Assembly: GCA_958510825.1 (NCBI GenBank)
Contig: OY294044.1
Coordinates: 43,668,100 to 43,732,099, forward strand
Reading direction: 5' to 3'
Length of the DNA stretch: 64,000 bases
From: Brachypterus glaber
Taxonomy: Eukaryota; Arthropoda; Insecta; Coleoptera; Kateretidae
The position numbers and the translations under genes were made by a program. Shown here piece after piece: positions 1 through 12,498 of this stretch (the stretch's first letter is position 1; every line of letters starts with the position of its first letter). Under the pieces are notes generated by a model. That model was not told where the DNA came from. It did no database searches and saw only the letters and a list, made by a program, of their open reading frames with translations.

Positions 1-1040
1 TTTTTTAGTAATATTTAGAAACAATACTTATTGTGAGAAACTAAAAAAAATATATCTCTCTCCCCTTAAGTTAGAACATAAAAAAACGCCAATTATTTGA
101 TGATTTCGCGAAAATTTCATTTTTGCAAGTTTTAAAAAGTGCATAAAAAATAGTTTTAAAGAAGAAACTTATACATTAGCATACAAGTATATATACATAG
201 TAATCTACCTGCGTATACAGAATACATTACTTGTTTCCGCAAGTCGGGTAAAAAAAATTAAATTTCAATTTAAAACCGGCTGGATGCGTAAAAATTTACT
301 TTTAAATGCATTTATCTTTAAAACAGTTAAACCTGCGATGTTACACCACAAAAACTTTTTTGTGTATTTTTACATAAAAAAATATATTCTAATAAGAAAA
401 ATTCAAAAAAAGTACACCGAAAAAAGTTTTAGGCAAAAAACAGAAAATCCAAATCGGCTCATTTTTGTGTGGCCACTGTTTTTTGCTAAGGAGCAACTTT
501 TGAGCCAGAGAGCGTTTTCTATTTCGAAATTCGGGATTTTTTGACACACGTTTTTTTATCTGTCTAAAAAAGTGTATCTTTTACGATTTTCGTTCAAATG
601 GGAATTGATTTCTTATGTCGTCAGGTATGTTTTAGTCCAAAAAATGTAGGGGTCCACGAAATTTTTATTTAAAATCACCCAGATGAACCGCGTTCCGGTT
701 AAATAGCAACCAGAAAGATTTGGGATTAGAGTAGCGTGAAATTTTATAGTGCCTTAAAATAATAAATACCTATCTGCCAGGTATTACCAATGTTTTGAAA
801 ATCCCTCGGGTAAAATAGCTACAAATTAAACTTTACTTAAAAGCGAAATAATATTTCGTGAAAATATTATGCTGTTAAAATCTATGTAGCCAACTCTTTA
901 GCAAAAAAAACTAAATTGTATGTCAGATTTATTTTTAGTTAGTGTTAGATTTGTTATAGAAAATTGTTTTTTTTTTTTAATTATAAAGTTAGCCAAATGA
1001 ATTTTGACATTATTTTTATTTAAACATAACTTTAATGTCC
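1..1040. other. AT-rich sequence, no gene seen
   Basis: There is no coding pattern, splice-bounded exon or RNA gene that I can support. The sequence has long A and T runs; short open frames here show no domain-like composition. Confidence 0.6.
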
Positions 1041-1043
1041 GTA

Positions 1044-1210
1044 CATAATTATGAAAGCAAATATTAGTGACATCTCGGACAGAAGAAAAAATAAGAAAAA
1101 AAGTCCGGCCCCAGTCTCAGTCCCAGACCGGAAATCGTTCGAATACAGACTGAGAATTATCTTTTTTTTCTTTCCTCCGATATGTCACTAATATTTTCTT
1201 CATAATTATT
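1044..1210. mobile_element. MITE with about 35-bp inverted termini
   Basis: The left end (AATATTAGTGACATCTCGGA at about 1060) is mirrored at 1175-1200 (TCCGATATGTCACTAATATT), and the complementarity continues outward through ATAATTATGAA. The core includes CCGG-rich sequence and an A/T run that also pairs. No reading frame is present. Confidence 0.75.
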
Positions 1211-3255
1211 CTTATTACGAAATATTCTAAAATAATTAAAATATATGGTTCTTGTTATATTGTTTAATCTATAGATCTATGGTCTATGAAATGCAAACTA
1301 TGCAATAGATTTTGGTTGGCAATATTGAAATTGGCGTTTGACAATTTATCGGATTTTCAGGAAATTGCAGACAGTCGGACGACGATTTCCTGTAGTATGT
1401 AAATTCTGAATAACTGGAGCACCATGAAAAAATATTTTGCTTCCAAAAGCCGTTAATTTTATGTTTCTTTAAGGAGTTAATAACTTGCAGCTTCAATCCC
1501 TATGTAATAAGCAAAAAAATGGAAAAAATGGTTCTTCCATTCTTACGTTTTTATATTATTTTTATATTATTTTTTATTATTTTTATATTATTCTTGTATT
1601 ATTTTCATATTAATTTACTTTACATTTCTGTCGACCACTATCTTTAAATGTTTAAATTTTGTAATATTTACAGTAACGCTATTTTGTATTATTTCATTTT
1701 AGTTTGAGACTCACCCAAAACCCAAAACACCCCAAATTCAGTGATCTAAAATATATGATATTGCAATAAGAAAATCAACAGGCAATGGAAACGTTCAATT
1801 TATGACTAAGCCCCAGCCCGTGACTAAGCTCTGCGCAAGCAGATTCCTGCTTTACTTTATTTATTTATTTAATTTATTTTTAATAATTTATACAAACAGA
1901 CTCCCAACAGGCAATTAATCGTAATAACATCCAAATAAAAATATCAATAGCCTAAGTTAATAGAAAATTAATAACAAAAACTATTACACTGAAATTATTA
2001 TAAACTAATTAAAATGGTTTTCTATTAGTGGTTAAAAAACTGATTATGTTACGTTTAAATTCGACCAAAGAACTGTTAAAAATGTCAATACTATTTAGGT
2101 TTATGTTATAATAATTTGGTATTCTTTGAAAAGACATAGTTCAGCTAAATAAAGATGAATCCCTCTTCCAGCCATAGATTTATGACGATATATCGTCAAG
2201 TAAAAACATCTGAATAATGTATGAAAAATATTTCTTGATGAAAGGCCAGTTTTTCATTCGACGGTTACTGATTTGCTAAGTTATCTGCTCCAAGGTTTAC
2301 CAATAGTGCATCTCTCAGATAAAATGCGTTATGCAATTAATGTTCCCACATTGTCAAATGACAGCAAGTTATTGATTTTTTCCTTATTAGCGTTTTGACT
2401 AAAAAAAACTTTTGCATTTGCTTCAATTTTTCATGTAGTCTAATTTAAATCGTTTAAAAGATAAAAATGTTAAAAACCTACAAATTTTATATTACAATGT
2501 CGGTTTTAACCCACATAATAAAATAACATTTTAAAACATGTTATTGAATATGAATATTTATTTGATCAAGTTTACTTAATACAAGGTTTTTGTCAAGTTA
2601 ACAAGAAAGGTAATGCAAATATATTGGATAAGTTATTATTAATAAGATATTAAAATTGTACAATATTTTATAAATGACATATATTTTACGCACGCACGCT
2701 AAATCTATAGATAAATAAAAATATTTTACGCCTATGTTTAATAAAAGATGAAACTGCAATTTATAACTATAAATCTAAAAAATTAAAAATCCAAAAGATC
2801 TTTAGAAAAAGTTAAGTTATACAGGGTAGCACAACAAATTTTAAAATTTAAAATTCAGAACTCTTTTGCGGAGTAGAAACCATGACTTAAAACAACTTCT
2901 TTAACTTTAATTTTAAATTTTTTTGATTGAAATTTTTTTAATGTGGATGTTAAACGATTAAGATATTATTTATAGATTTGGTTAATCTGAATTTGTGCTC
3001 ATAAAAATTCCAAAACTCAATCCAGATAAAAGGTATGCATGAAAAATCAGCACTAAGTTTTAGGCATTTTGTCGCATTTTGGATTTACACGGTCCGAATG
3101 GTTTATTACATAGAAAATACCGGACTAGTCCGGGCTGTTGATCCAGACCAGCCACCGGGATTATTACAATCGTTTGAGAACGAGACCATATATTAGATAC
3201 TTTGTGTTTGTATTGAGGCAACAAAAGAACTCCGAATAGATTGCGTCCACGTTAA
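1211..3255. other. Intergenic or intronic AT-rich DNA
   Basis: No exon of the CUB gene or other gene is recognised. A minus-strand open frame at 1284-1496 has several cysteines and an AG directly upstream, but lacks a recognisable CUB pattern (see rejected list). Confidence 0.5.
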
Positions 3256-3259
3256 ATCT

Positions 3260-3560
3260 CACACTACAAGACCGGCCAGTATTATTATATTATTCACAGC
3301 GCTTGTGCTAGAATAATATTATACGGTAGTTTCGAATTTTCAAAAAAAAAATCAAGAATGGTCCTAGACAAAAAGTTCTTGGATATAATTTTTTTCATAA
3401 AAAAATAACCACTTTTTTTCTGGGACCACTGTGTGTCCGTCCGTCCGATGTTATGAGTTTTGTTAAGACGATAACTCAAGAACGAATAATCCGATCGACT
3501 TAAAATTATCAGGAAAAATAAATTCCAATATGTTTTTTTAAGTTTTTGGGAAATGCAATA
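3260..3560 (+). repeat. Dispersed repeat with GTCCGTC core, copy 1
   Basis: It shares an ordered set of blocks with copies elsewhere: TTCACAGCGC..., GTTTCGAATTTTC, GTCCTAGAC, CTTGGATAT, CATAAAAAAATAACC, GTCCGTCCGTCC, CGATAACTC and AACGAATAATCCGATCGACT. Other copies are near 14395-14640 (minus), 18960-19225 (plus) and 41275-41470 (minus). The function is unknown; it is probably a nonautonomous mobile repeat. Confidence 0.7.
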
Positions 3561-4019
3561 TAAATTCCGAAACATCGTATCTGAAAAATGACCACTTGAC
3601 AGGTATAACAAATTATTCCTTTTTAAACAATTAATAAGGTAACAAGAATAAGTCCTTATTCATATAAATTAGTTAATTATTAAATTACTACCCTACTAAT
3701 TCAATAAAAAAGAATAATTTCTAGTCTCTAGCAAGTTCCCATTTTTCAGATACGATATTTCGGAATTTGCAAGGCGATATACCATTTACTGTGAATAATA
3801 CGTATATAATGGCATAACATATCTTCACGGCTTGTTTTTTTATATGACCTTTTTAGAATTGAATAATTCTTAAATAATTTTCAATGACAGAATTACTAGA
3901 TTCTGGCATACTGTGCGAGAATGTTAAGTAAATTATAATTAATTTAAACAACCAAATCACTGATAATCTAAAAGCTGGTGACAATTTTTATTTCATTATT
4001 TTCTTCCAGCTGTATTTTA

Positions 4020-6106
4020 TACAGGGTGAGTCAGAAGTAGATACATTAATTTGAGGAGTTGATTGTACAGGTTATTTAGAGTCTTTTGAACCCTATATTG
4101 CCTTATCCAAAAGTTATTAGTTTTAGAGATATTTGATTTTTTTAAGTTTTGGTTAAAAATCACGTCCAGGATTACATTTTTCAAATTTTCTCGAAAAGTA
4201 TTAAGGATATTTAAACGATTCTTTTTTATTAGTTAGTATACTTAGTGACACATGTCACGCAGTAATAGCTTTTCCAAAAAAGCTTTATAGGACGTCAGTA
4301 CAACACTATAAAATTAATTTTTATTCGCTAATTTTGACGACATGTTAAGTTCATCATGATTTTTTTTTTAATTTTACTATACACTTTGCGTGCAAATTGT
4401 TTAAAAAACTTCCTTGATTTATAACCTTTAAAATGATGTATAATATGTCAAGAAATACTAAATTTTTTTGATAGGAAATGTCGCATTTGTAAGACACATA
4501 CGGGTTTCAGTTTAGGCTGGGATTAACAATTTCAGGTAATGAGTGAAATACTAGAGTGTTAAGTTAACATTTATTTATTGAAATATTTTTAACTGACTAA
4601 GATAAAGCCTAGAGTAGATTCTCAAAGTATCCGCCATGATTTCTTATGCAATATCGTGCCCTTTTTTTTATTTCACTGCGTGTAATTCTATTACTCAAGT
4701 TGTCCCTTAAGTGTATTGCCGCGTCTTGTATTCGTTCAATTAGCTGGTCTCTGTTGGTTATTTCAACTGCATAGACCCTGTCTTTCATGTGCCCCCACAC
4801 ATAGAAATCTAAAGGTGTTAAATCAGGGCTCCTTGGTGGCCATAATATCGGTCCCCCTCTACCAATCCAACGATTTGGAAACCTCATTTAGAAACTGTCG
4901 AACAGCGAACCTATAATGGGCTGGGCATCCATCGTGTTGGAAAATCATTTCAACCCTATTTTCTAATGGAACATCATCCAATAATTCTGGCAAAACATTA
5001 TTCAAAAATGCCTCATAAGCTTCACCATTCAAATTGTCTGGTAAAAAGTGAGAACCGATCAATGTACGGCCAAGTACACCCATCCAAACATTTACACTAA
5101 ATTTTCTTTGGAAACTCGATTGTTGTGTCACATGTGGATTATCCTGTGCCCAGAAGTGCAAATTGTGAAAGTTAGTAATACCTTCTCTACTAAATTTAGA
5201 CTCGTCAGTCCACAAAATTCTAGACAAGAAATTGCGATCATCAATGTCAGCATTTAATAAATATCTGCAAAAGCTAATTCTTGTGCTGGTAGTTGGATCT
5301 TCTTCAAATCTTTCTAGAACTTCATCTACATTTACATTAAGTTCAGGAGCTCCAATGCGTGGTCTTGGTATAATATTACCGGTTTCAGCAATACGACGGT
5401 ATGTCGTACTGAATACCCTTTCATTGGGCACGCGTCTATGTGGGAACCTTTCTTGATAAACCCATCGAGCTCTGGTAGCGTTTCCATCACAAAATCCATA
5501 TAAAAACATAATATCAGCGTATTCAGCATTTGAAAAGGTTGCCATCATGAATGAATATAGAACTTTTATTTCGCCTTTATTTATACAAAATTTCTAATAC
5601 CTAAAAGATTAATTTGTATAATCCCAGAACAAATTACCTGTAATTGGTTCAATATTATTTGTAATTAGTTTAATATTACCTGTAATTAGTTCAATATTAC
5701 CTGTAATTGTTTATACACAAATGATACATCAACCCCTCATTATTTCACGTACTACCTGTCTGGAATTGTTAATCCTAGCGTAAACTAAAACCTGTATGTG
5801 TCTTACAAATGTGACATTTCCTATCAAAAAAAAATAGTTTTTCTTGACATATTATACATCATTTTAAAGGTAATAAATCAAGAAAGTTTTTTAAACAATT
5901 TGCACGCAAAGTGTATAATAAAATTAAAAAATAAAATCATGATGAATTTAACATGCCGTCAAACTCATCGAATAAAAATTAATTTTATAGTGTTGTACTG
6001 ACGTCCTATAAAGCTTTTTTGGAAAAGCTATTACTGCGTCACATGTGCCACTAAGTATACTAACTAATAAAAAAAGAATCGTTTAAATATCCTTAATACT
6101 TTTCGA
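4020..6106 (-). mobile_element. DD41D-like Tc1/mariner-superfamily transposon remnant with long inverted repeats
   Basis: Two arms of about 340 bp face each other: 4191-4540 (TCGAAAAGTATTAAGGATAT) and 5735-6106 (ending ATATCCTTAATACTTTTCGA). The left side extends outward to a TA-preceded terminus ACAGGGTGAGTCAGAAGTAG at 4021. The matching outer 170 bp is missing on the right, so that end is truncated. The transposase lies between the arms on the minus strand. Confidence 0.8.
4609..5548 (-). pseudogene. Decayed DD41D-like mariner transposase
   Basis: The N-terminal half reads from 5548 (MATFSNAEYADIMFLYGFCD, a helix-turn-helix region resembling DUF4817) to about 4859. The C-terminal part is in another frame from about 4887 down to 4609. 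Catalytic motifs are visible: WTDESKF (first D), FQHDGCPAHY (second D) and SPDLTPLDFYVWG (third D). If the frameshift near 4870 is repaired, the second and third aspartates are separated by 40 or 41 residues, which points to the DD41D (rosa-type) clade rather than DD34D. A block normally found between the TSTR region and the FCR-WLLN region is absent (TSTRISFCRYLLN), so there is also an internal deletion of several tens of residues. It is inactive because of the deletion, the frameshift and the damaged right end. Confidence 0.85.
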
Positions 6107-6111
6107 GTCAA

Positions 6112-6420
6112 ACACATTACATATGTATATCACATTTAGATTAGTCTATTTTCATAGTTTTACACAATTATACAGTAAGCCAAGGGGTAAAAAAGTTTAT
6201 TCGACATGTCAGCACTAAGAAGTCTAAACAATTTTCATTTAATCAAAATAAATAAATTCTCATTTTTTTTTTAAATTAAATATCACATACAAATATCAAA
6301 GGCACTTTCTAAAGACTGTTCTTACCCTTAGCCCCAGAATTATTGTGTATGACTATGAAAATAGATTAATCTGAATACAATAAATGTAATGTATATGACG
6401 CGGCAAGTTAAAAATAGATT
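6112..6420. repeat. Inverted repeat, arms about 85 bp
   Basis: Sequence at 6112-6195 (TTTAGATTAGTCTATTTTCA) is mirrored at 6310-6415 (TGAAAATAGATTAATCTGAA). The right half continues to about 6590 as a dispersed repeat that reappears at 48740-48957 and 49808-49850, where a palindromic mariner interrupts it. Confidence 0.7.
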
Positions 6421-7090
6421 TTTTGGTAGCTCATTGCCAGAGCTTTTTGAGCTTCTGGCACCCAAAGGAACCAGATACGGAGCCTAGCAATTTGAAAATG
6501 GCTTAATCTGAATTTACTTTAAAACATATATAAAAAACAGCCGGGAGAAAATAATGAAATAAAAATGGTCACCAGCTCTCCGACTATGACGTTCATACTA
6601 TCCTTATTATTTCTCTGACCGCTTACGTAAGAATCGACGGTATTGATATCTGCATTTGCTGCGTTTCTGCTAAGGAGTATAGTATAACATGACACTGGAC
6701 TTAATCTTGGACTTAAGCGATTGAATAAAAAATAAATGATTGAGGAAACAAGGATATCGTTTTAAAGGCGAGTTTTGGGCTAAATGAGAAAAATATGTTT
6801 TTGTTTAAAACAGAGCAAAATTATAAAAAAAATATATAAAAAACGGTTTACAAAGTTTATTTGAAGAAAAAATATTACATAAAAATTTTTTGACAACAAT
6901 GCATCATTTAACACTCGTCATGCGCTTTAGCCTAATTTTGACAATTTAAATTCTTTGAATTTTTTATATATTTTTGTGTTTTTTGTAACAAATCCACGTT
7001 GTTAATCATTTTGTGCTTTTTATTATAACCTCGATATATATTAGTAAGGACAGAAATTTTTAATTTTAAACAAAATTATAAAAATATTAA

Positions 7091-7373
7091 TTTATTATTC
7101 CATCAATCTATTTTCTAAGTCTTCAACTTGCTACCATTCAAAGTCTCCAGATTAGGAGAGGTATGAGTAGTTGTCTACATCTAAAAATAGATGGCGCACA
7201 AGTCTACATCAATCTAATGGCTATATTCCTTTTGCGAGTAAAGTCTAAAAACGTTTTCTTAATCAGCGTGCAGAGTTGACTCTTGGTACTGAAGAGGGCC
7301 AGCAGCCCGAAACTGTCAGTCTACCAATATCACTCTGTACGATGATTAGAAAATAGATTGATGGAATAATAAA
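7091..7373. mobile_element. MITE, 283 bp, 27-bp perfect terminal inverted repeats
   Basis: TTTATTATTCCATCAATCTA at 7091 continues to 7117 and is matched without mismatch by 7347-7373. The interior is GC-richer than its flanks and has no long frame. Confidence 0.88.
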
Positions 7374-7528
7374 CTCGATATATATTATTCTGCAGCTATA
7401 ATCACTCCTATTAAATGTTTTGGGATAATAATTTTAGTTTTGAGGTAATATATTCGTGCATTAAGAAAAGAGGAATGGGTTGAAACTTTGCCCTTGGCCC
7501 CACAGGAAAAATACATGTTTTTGCTTGG

Positions 7529-7559
<31 letters not shown>
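7529..7559. repeat. (AAT)n microsatellite
   Basis: About ten AAT units. They abut TTTATTGCATTTAAGTTTCA, an arrangement typical of the 3' end of a retroposon in minus orientation, but no coding part is recognisable. Confidence 0.8.
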
Positions 7560-8564
7560 TTTATTGCATTTAAGTTTCACAATATAAATAATAAATAATT
7601 TGCAACAAATATGCTAATATGCACTAAAATTTACAAAGTAAATTTGAATGTGCGTATATAAAAAAAAACATATTCAATTGACACATTAATGTTCAAAGTT
7701 AATTTTATTTATTTTTAAATATAACAAGGTGATTAAGCAAAAATACACCACTTCCTACCTACTTGCCTATTTGAATCTTCTCTAATTTTATTTATCGACC
7801 AAAGGTAAAAAGAATATCCAGTAAAGATAAACCAATGATATTTTTATATTTAACAAATAAAACATTAACTGCTTAAGATTCTTGCATTTTTTAATAGCTT
7901 TTTACATTTTAAGAGCATTATTTTTAAAACAAAACACAGAAAAAAAAATTTAATAGCCTGTTAAAAAACCTATATTTACTTTCATGACACTTGACACATG
8001 AAACTTCTTAACGTGCAATGGTGCCAAATCCTTCATTAGCCTATGACAAAATTCGTAATTAAAATAATAAATAAAAGTAGGTTCCAGGGCACAAGAAGGG
8101 CTAAAATTTTGGCTAAGTATTTATTTTTTATGTATCTATAAGCATGTAAAGTCTTCTGGTGCAGGCGATTTAGCCCAAAATACGAAACCCTCCTTTATAG
8201 TCAAAGAAAAAGTATATCCTGAAACACGTTTGGAGTACATAATCTACATTTAAAAATATTAACCCCCCGCCGCCTGGGGGCCTTGGACTGTAGTTGTGTG
8301 GCTGGACTATAGTTGTGTGAAATTACGGTACCAAAACTTTTTTTACTGTTATGGCATTGATCCATCAGTCCGTAAGTCCGTCTGTTTTTATAGGATTGCC
8401 ATTTTCTTAAAAATTAGCTATTTCGCTCAAATTTTCTACAATTAGAAACAAAAAACACCTGATAACTGGTTTTCAACTTACAAACCACATAATGGCGTAG
8501 AATATTTTTTTTGCAATTTTGGCGAAGGCGAATTAACATTTACATTAAGCGCCAGTGTACTGCA

Positions 8565-8761
8565 GTGTTGCCAAATCGTGGGAAAATTCATAACTTCATA
8601 CCCCGGTTCCCGCTTTATTAAAAACTGTAGAGATTTCATATTTTGGCTACCCCCTAACATCTCCGGTATTTGGGGGTAGCCAGAATATAAAGTCTCTAAA
8701 GCCTTTAATAAAGCGAGAACCAGGGTATGAAGTTATGAAATTTCCCACGAGTTGGGGACAC
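8565..8761. mobile_element. Palindromic MITE, about 197 bp
   Basis: GTGTTGCCAAATCGTGGGAA at 8565 is mirrored by TTTCCCACGAGTTGGGGACAC ending at 8761. Pairing continues almost to the centre, through CTACCCCC and GGGGGTAG near 8650-8680. Confidence 0.8.
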
Positions 8762-9519
8762 TGTTTAGGGCCTTAGGTCTTAGGGGCAGAGCTGTAGTGA
8801 AGAAGATTTTGTGGGGGAAGAAGGAAACGAGTTACAACTTTTTTTAGCCTAAAATACAACTTTTTTCGTGATTTGTCCTTGACAGTTTTTACCCCTAACC
8901 AAAACTACCGTCAACGGGGGTAAAACCGGTCAAAATTTGGTGTTTTTTAGGTTTTTTTCAGTTTTCTTAAAAAAAATTAAAATCCAAAAAAATATATGTT
9001 AAAGCTTGAAGTTTCGAGCATTTACAACTGTCAACACTGTTAAAATAACCACAGTAGTTATGTTATCTATGGAGTAGTTTTTTTTATATATATTTTCAAA
9101 GGTTGATCGATTTCACCCCGTACTAGGGGATGAAACAGATCACGTATATTTGATTTTAGCAACTTTTTCTCGTATAAAAAAAATTTTTTTGGTTTTTAAA
9201 TGAAGAAATAAAATTTAAAAACTAGTAAGAAAACGTGTATTTGTTATCAAGGTACATATTATCTTAAACTTAAAAATTATATCTTAAATGGTTTTGGATA
9301 GGGTGAGGGAGTAAGTGTAAAGGACTTACTAAAAGTTCTTGGATTTCCTACAAAAAACTCACAAAAAATCTTTAATGACAAAGAAAGCTTTATTTAGACC
9401 AATTAGTTAGTGATCGATTTCAACTCACCATTTTCCCTCTTTTTATAAAAATGTAAATAAAAAATAACAGTGTTGACAAAAAAAACTAAAAACTTTTTAC
9501 AACTAAGCCCAGATAAAAG

Positions 9520-11862
9520 CCTATTCCACATGGATTCAGGCAACGGTGACTGCACTATGGTCACGGATTTGGGTGAATTATGTTTTATGGGTACCTTGTG
9601 ACATCAGAAATAGATCCCTAATTGGATTTTTTCTAAAGTTTTCTCCTAAAATCAAAGATTATTATAAAAATTGACTTTGCCGTCTAATTACTTTAAAACT
9701 ATTAGAGAAATGGGTTTCAACATTAGAAAAAACGTCAATTTCTCGATAAAATTCAATTTTTTTATATCGATAGTGTTTTGTTTTTTTTTTTAGATAATAG
9801 CTAAAAACTTTAAACTTAAATATCTAAAAAAACCCACCCTTAATATTTTTTTAAATTTTAGGATATATTTTTGACTATATCTACTTTCAATAAACTAAAT
9901 TACTGAAATGCAGATTTTTGTTATTATTTTTTTTTATTTTCAATAGAATGTCAAAAATTCCAGAATTCTTCCCTTTTTTCCAATTTCTTGAAGTTATAAT
10001 CAAAATAGGCCGGATAAAAGTCATTATTTCTTTTTTTTGATAATAAAAAAATCATATACAGCTTTTGTTAAAAATATTACTTACCCCTACCCCCGGGAGC
10101 GTGACGTTAAAATTATTTTGGTATTAAATAAATAATTAATTTTTTGCACGACCAGGACTAAAACCTAACTTTAAAATTACATTGTTATAACAATTTATAC
10201 ATAACTTAAAATTTATCATCTTCGTCCATTTTTTTGACGTTTGTGTCAACCATATTAAAAAACAATTGAAATCGCGATAGCCATGAAACTGACTTTTCGC
10301 AATTTACAGGCATCTTGATTAAATTACGAAAATAAAACAACCGATTTTAGATGCATGGTTTTTAATTTTAATTTTATCTACCTACCTAAATTATGTTTGG
10401 TCCTGCAAAAAATAGTGTATATACCTCAGGACTAAACGTGGCTGTTTTAGTCCCTTGCATTTCTGTTTCCCTCACTCGCTACGCTCGCTCAGGAAACACT
10501 CATGCAGCGGTACTAAAACAGCCAGTTTAGTCCCTTGGTATATAAATAACTATTCCTTAAACGTCGAAGGCTTTTAAAACTAGTTTCAAGCTTGACATTT
10601 TAAAGAAAATCAGCTTCTATTTAATTCTAATGTTTATATTTATATAACATAGGATTAATTTGATTCTGTTATTCAAAAAGCAACCAACCCACAAATATAA
10701 AAAACGAGATAATGACGTATACTGATCTAGAAATGTCAATACTACATTCCTACATCCAACCCACAATATGTGAAATATTGTGGGTTGGTTGATAATTAAA
10801 ATATTTAACTCTTACAGCTTCTATATAAAAAAATTAAAAATAAAGAAAAAAATTACTAAATATTTTAATTAACATGTTTTTATGTAAACATTTCTAATAA
10901 AACAATATTTATTTATGTACAGACATAAATCCTTAACAAATGAAATGTATAAAAAACATCAAAAAATAATAATTTTCATGAGTTTGTGAACCTTATAACT
11001 GAACCCTGTTATGCAAAAAGCAACCAACCCACAGTATTTCATATATTGTGGGTTGGATGTAGGAATGTAGTACGGACATTTCTAGATCCAGTATAGGTCA
11101 TCTCGTTTTTTTAAATTTGTGGGTTGGTTGCTTTTTTGCATAACACGGTCCAATTAATCCTAAGTTTTATAAAAAAAATTGAAACAAATTGAAGCTGTTT
11201 TTCTTTAAAACATCAAGCTTGAAACTAGTTTTAAAAGCCTTCAACGTTTAAGGAAACTTAATTATTTATTTTATACCAAAATGATTTCAAAGTCAAGCTC
11301 CCGGGGGGTAGGGGTAGGTATTTTTTTGAACAAAAACTGTATATAATTATTTTATTATCAAAAAAAAATAATGACTTTTATCCGGCCTACTTTTTTCTAT
11401 TGAAAATAAAAAAATAATAACAAAAATGTGCATTTCAGTAATTTAGTTTATTGAAAGTAGACATAGTCAAAAATATATCTTACAATTTTTAAAAATATTA
11501 AGGGTGGGTTTTTTGGGATATTTAAGTTTAAATTTTCTAGCTAATATCTAAAAAAAAAACAAATCACTATCGATATAAAAAAAAATTGAATTTTGTGAAG
11601 AAATTAAAGTTGTTTCTAATGTTAAAACCGGTTTTTGGATATCTCTAATAGTTTTAAAAGTTATTATACGGCAAAGTCAATTTTTATACTAATCTTTGAT
11701 TTTAGGAAAAAACAAAAAAGGCCCTATCTTATAAAATATGTGTCTTTCGAAAAAATCCAATTAGGGATCTATTTCTGATGTTACAAGGTACACATAAAAT
11801 ATAATTCACTTAAATCCGTGACCATAGTGCAGTCACCGTTGCCTGAATCCACGTGGAGTAGG
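9520..11862. repeat. Palindrome of about 2.3 kb
   Basis: The left arm (9520-10800) and right arm (10990-11862) are imperfect reverse complements. Examples are CCACATGGATTCAGGCAACG near 9520 against CGTTGCCTGAATCCACGTGG near 11845, and CAACCCACAATATGTGAAAT near 10757 against its mirror near 11030. The left arm is longer because of a 0.4-kb insertion (about 10140-10548). The spacer is under 200 bp. No transposase is recognisable. Confidence 0.8.
10140..10548 (-). mobile_element. Insertion of a dispersed repeat in the left palindrome arm
   Basis: The right arm lacks this segment, so the right arm is the empty-site version. The inserted sequence is related to 30985-31530 in the opposite orientation: both have GGGACTAAAC...GGCTGTTTTAGTCC at one end and a CACGACCA-(G/A)-GACTAAAAC block at the other, with a CTCACTCGCTACGCTCGCTC stretch inside. 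Confidence 0.7.
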
Positions 11863-12061
11863 CCTAAACTCAAATTTACTCAACACGTTTTATCAGCTCT
11901 TTTCTGTGACTCTGCACAACCAAACGTTTCCACAAGTTTCCTAAAACTACTTTTTTTCTAGAATCTAGAGATAGACAAAATAAACCTTCTTCGTGCCCGT
12001 TCCCGTAAAGACTGATATTTCCTGCAGTAACTTGTCGACTTTCGCCGCGTGCTGACTGCTG

Positions 12062-12117
<56 letters not shown>

Positions 12118-12498
12118 AGTACTAAAAACATTAGCCAAAATATACTTTACCCCTGCTGATCGGTTTCACCCCGGTTGACGGTAACCAAAATTTTCATGAC
12201 TAAAAAAAAAGGTCCTCACCTCCAAAAAAGCTTTGTCTATGAAAGTTTTTATCACTAACCAAAATAATTTTGATGACTAAAAAAAAGGTCTTCACCTCAA
12301 AAAAATCTTTGTCCGTGACAGTTTTTACCCCCAACCAAAATTTTGATGACGACTAAAAAAAAGGTCCTCACCTCCAAAAAAGCTTTGCTCGTTTGTTACT
12401 GACAACCCCCTAACCAAAATTTAGATGACTAAAAAAAAAAAGAAAAACAAGAAAAAAAAGTCCTCACCTTTTCGTTAAATATACAACCTGTGTATTTT
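11572..12498 (+). repeat. Tandem duplication, copy 1 (927 bp)
   Basis: It starts at GATATAAAAAAAAATTGAAT and is followed directly by copy 2 with very few differences. It covers part of the right palindrome arm, a (TATC)14 microsatellite at 12062-12117 and a series of about 75-bp related units containing GACTAAAAAAAAGGTCCTCA. Confidence 0.9.
12180..12480. repeat. Degenerate 75-bp tandem units
   Basis: Four units share AACCAAAAT...GATGACTAAAAAAAAGGTCC and TCACCTCCAAAAAAGCTTTG. The same array is repeated at about 13080-13380 in the second duplicate. Fragments related in sequence occur near 8870-8930. Confidence 0.7.

Noticed and set aside
1284..1496. Minus-strand open frame with several cysteines (SSSDCLQF, NPINCQTP, IYCIVC) as the next CUB exon
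   Set aside because: An AG precedes it, but there is no convincing CUB pattern, no clear donor at the end of the cysteine-rich part and no phase-0 continuation of the previous exon that looks like protein.
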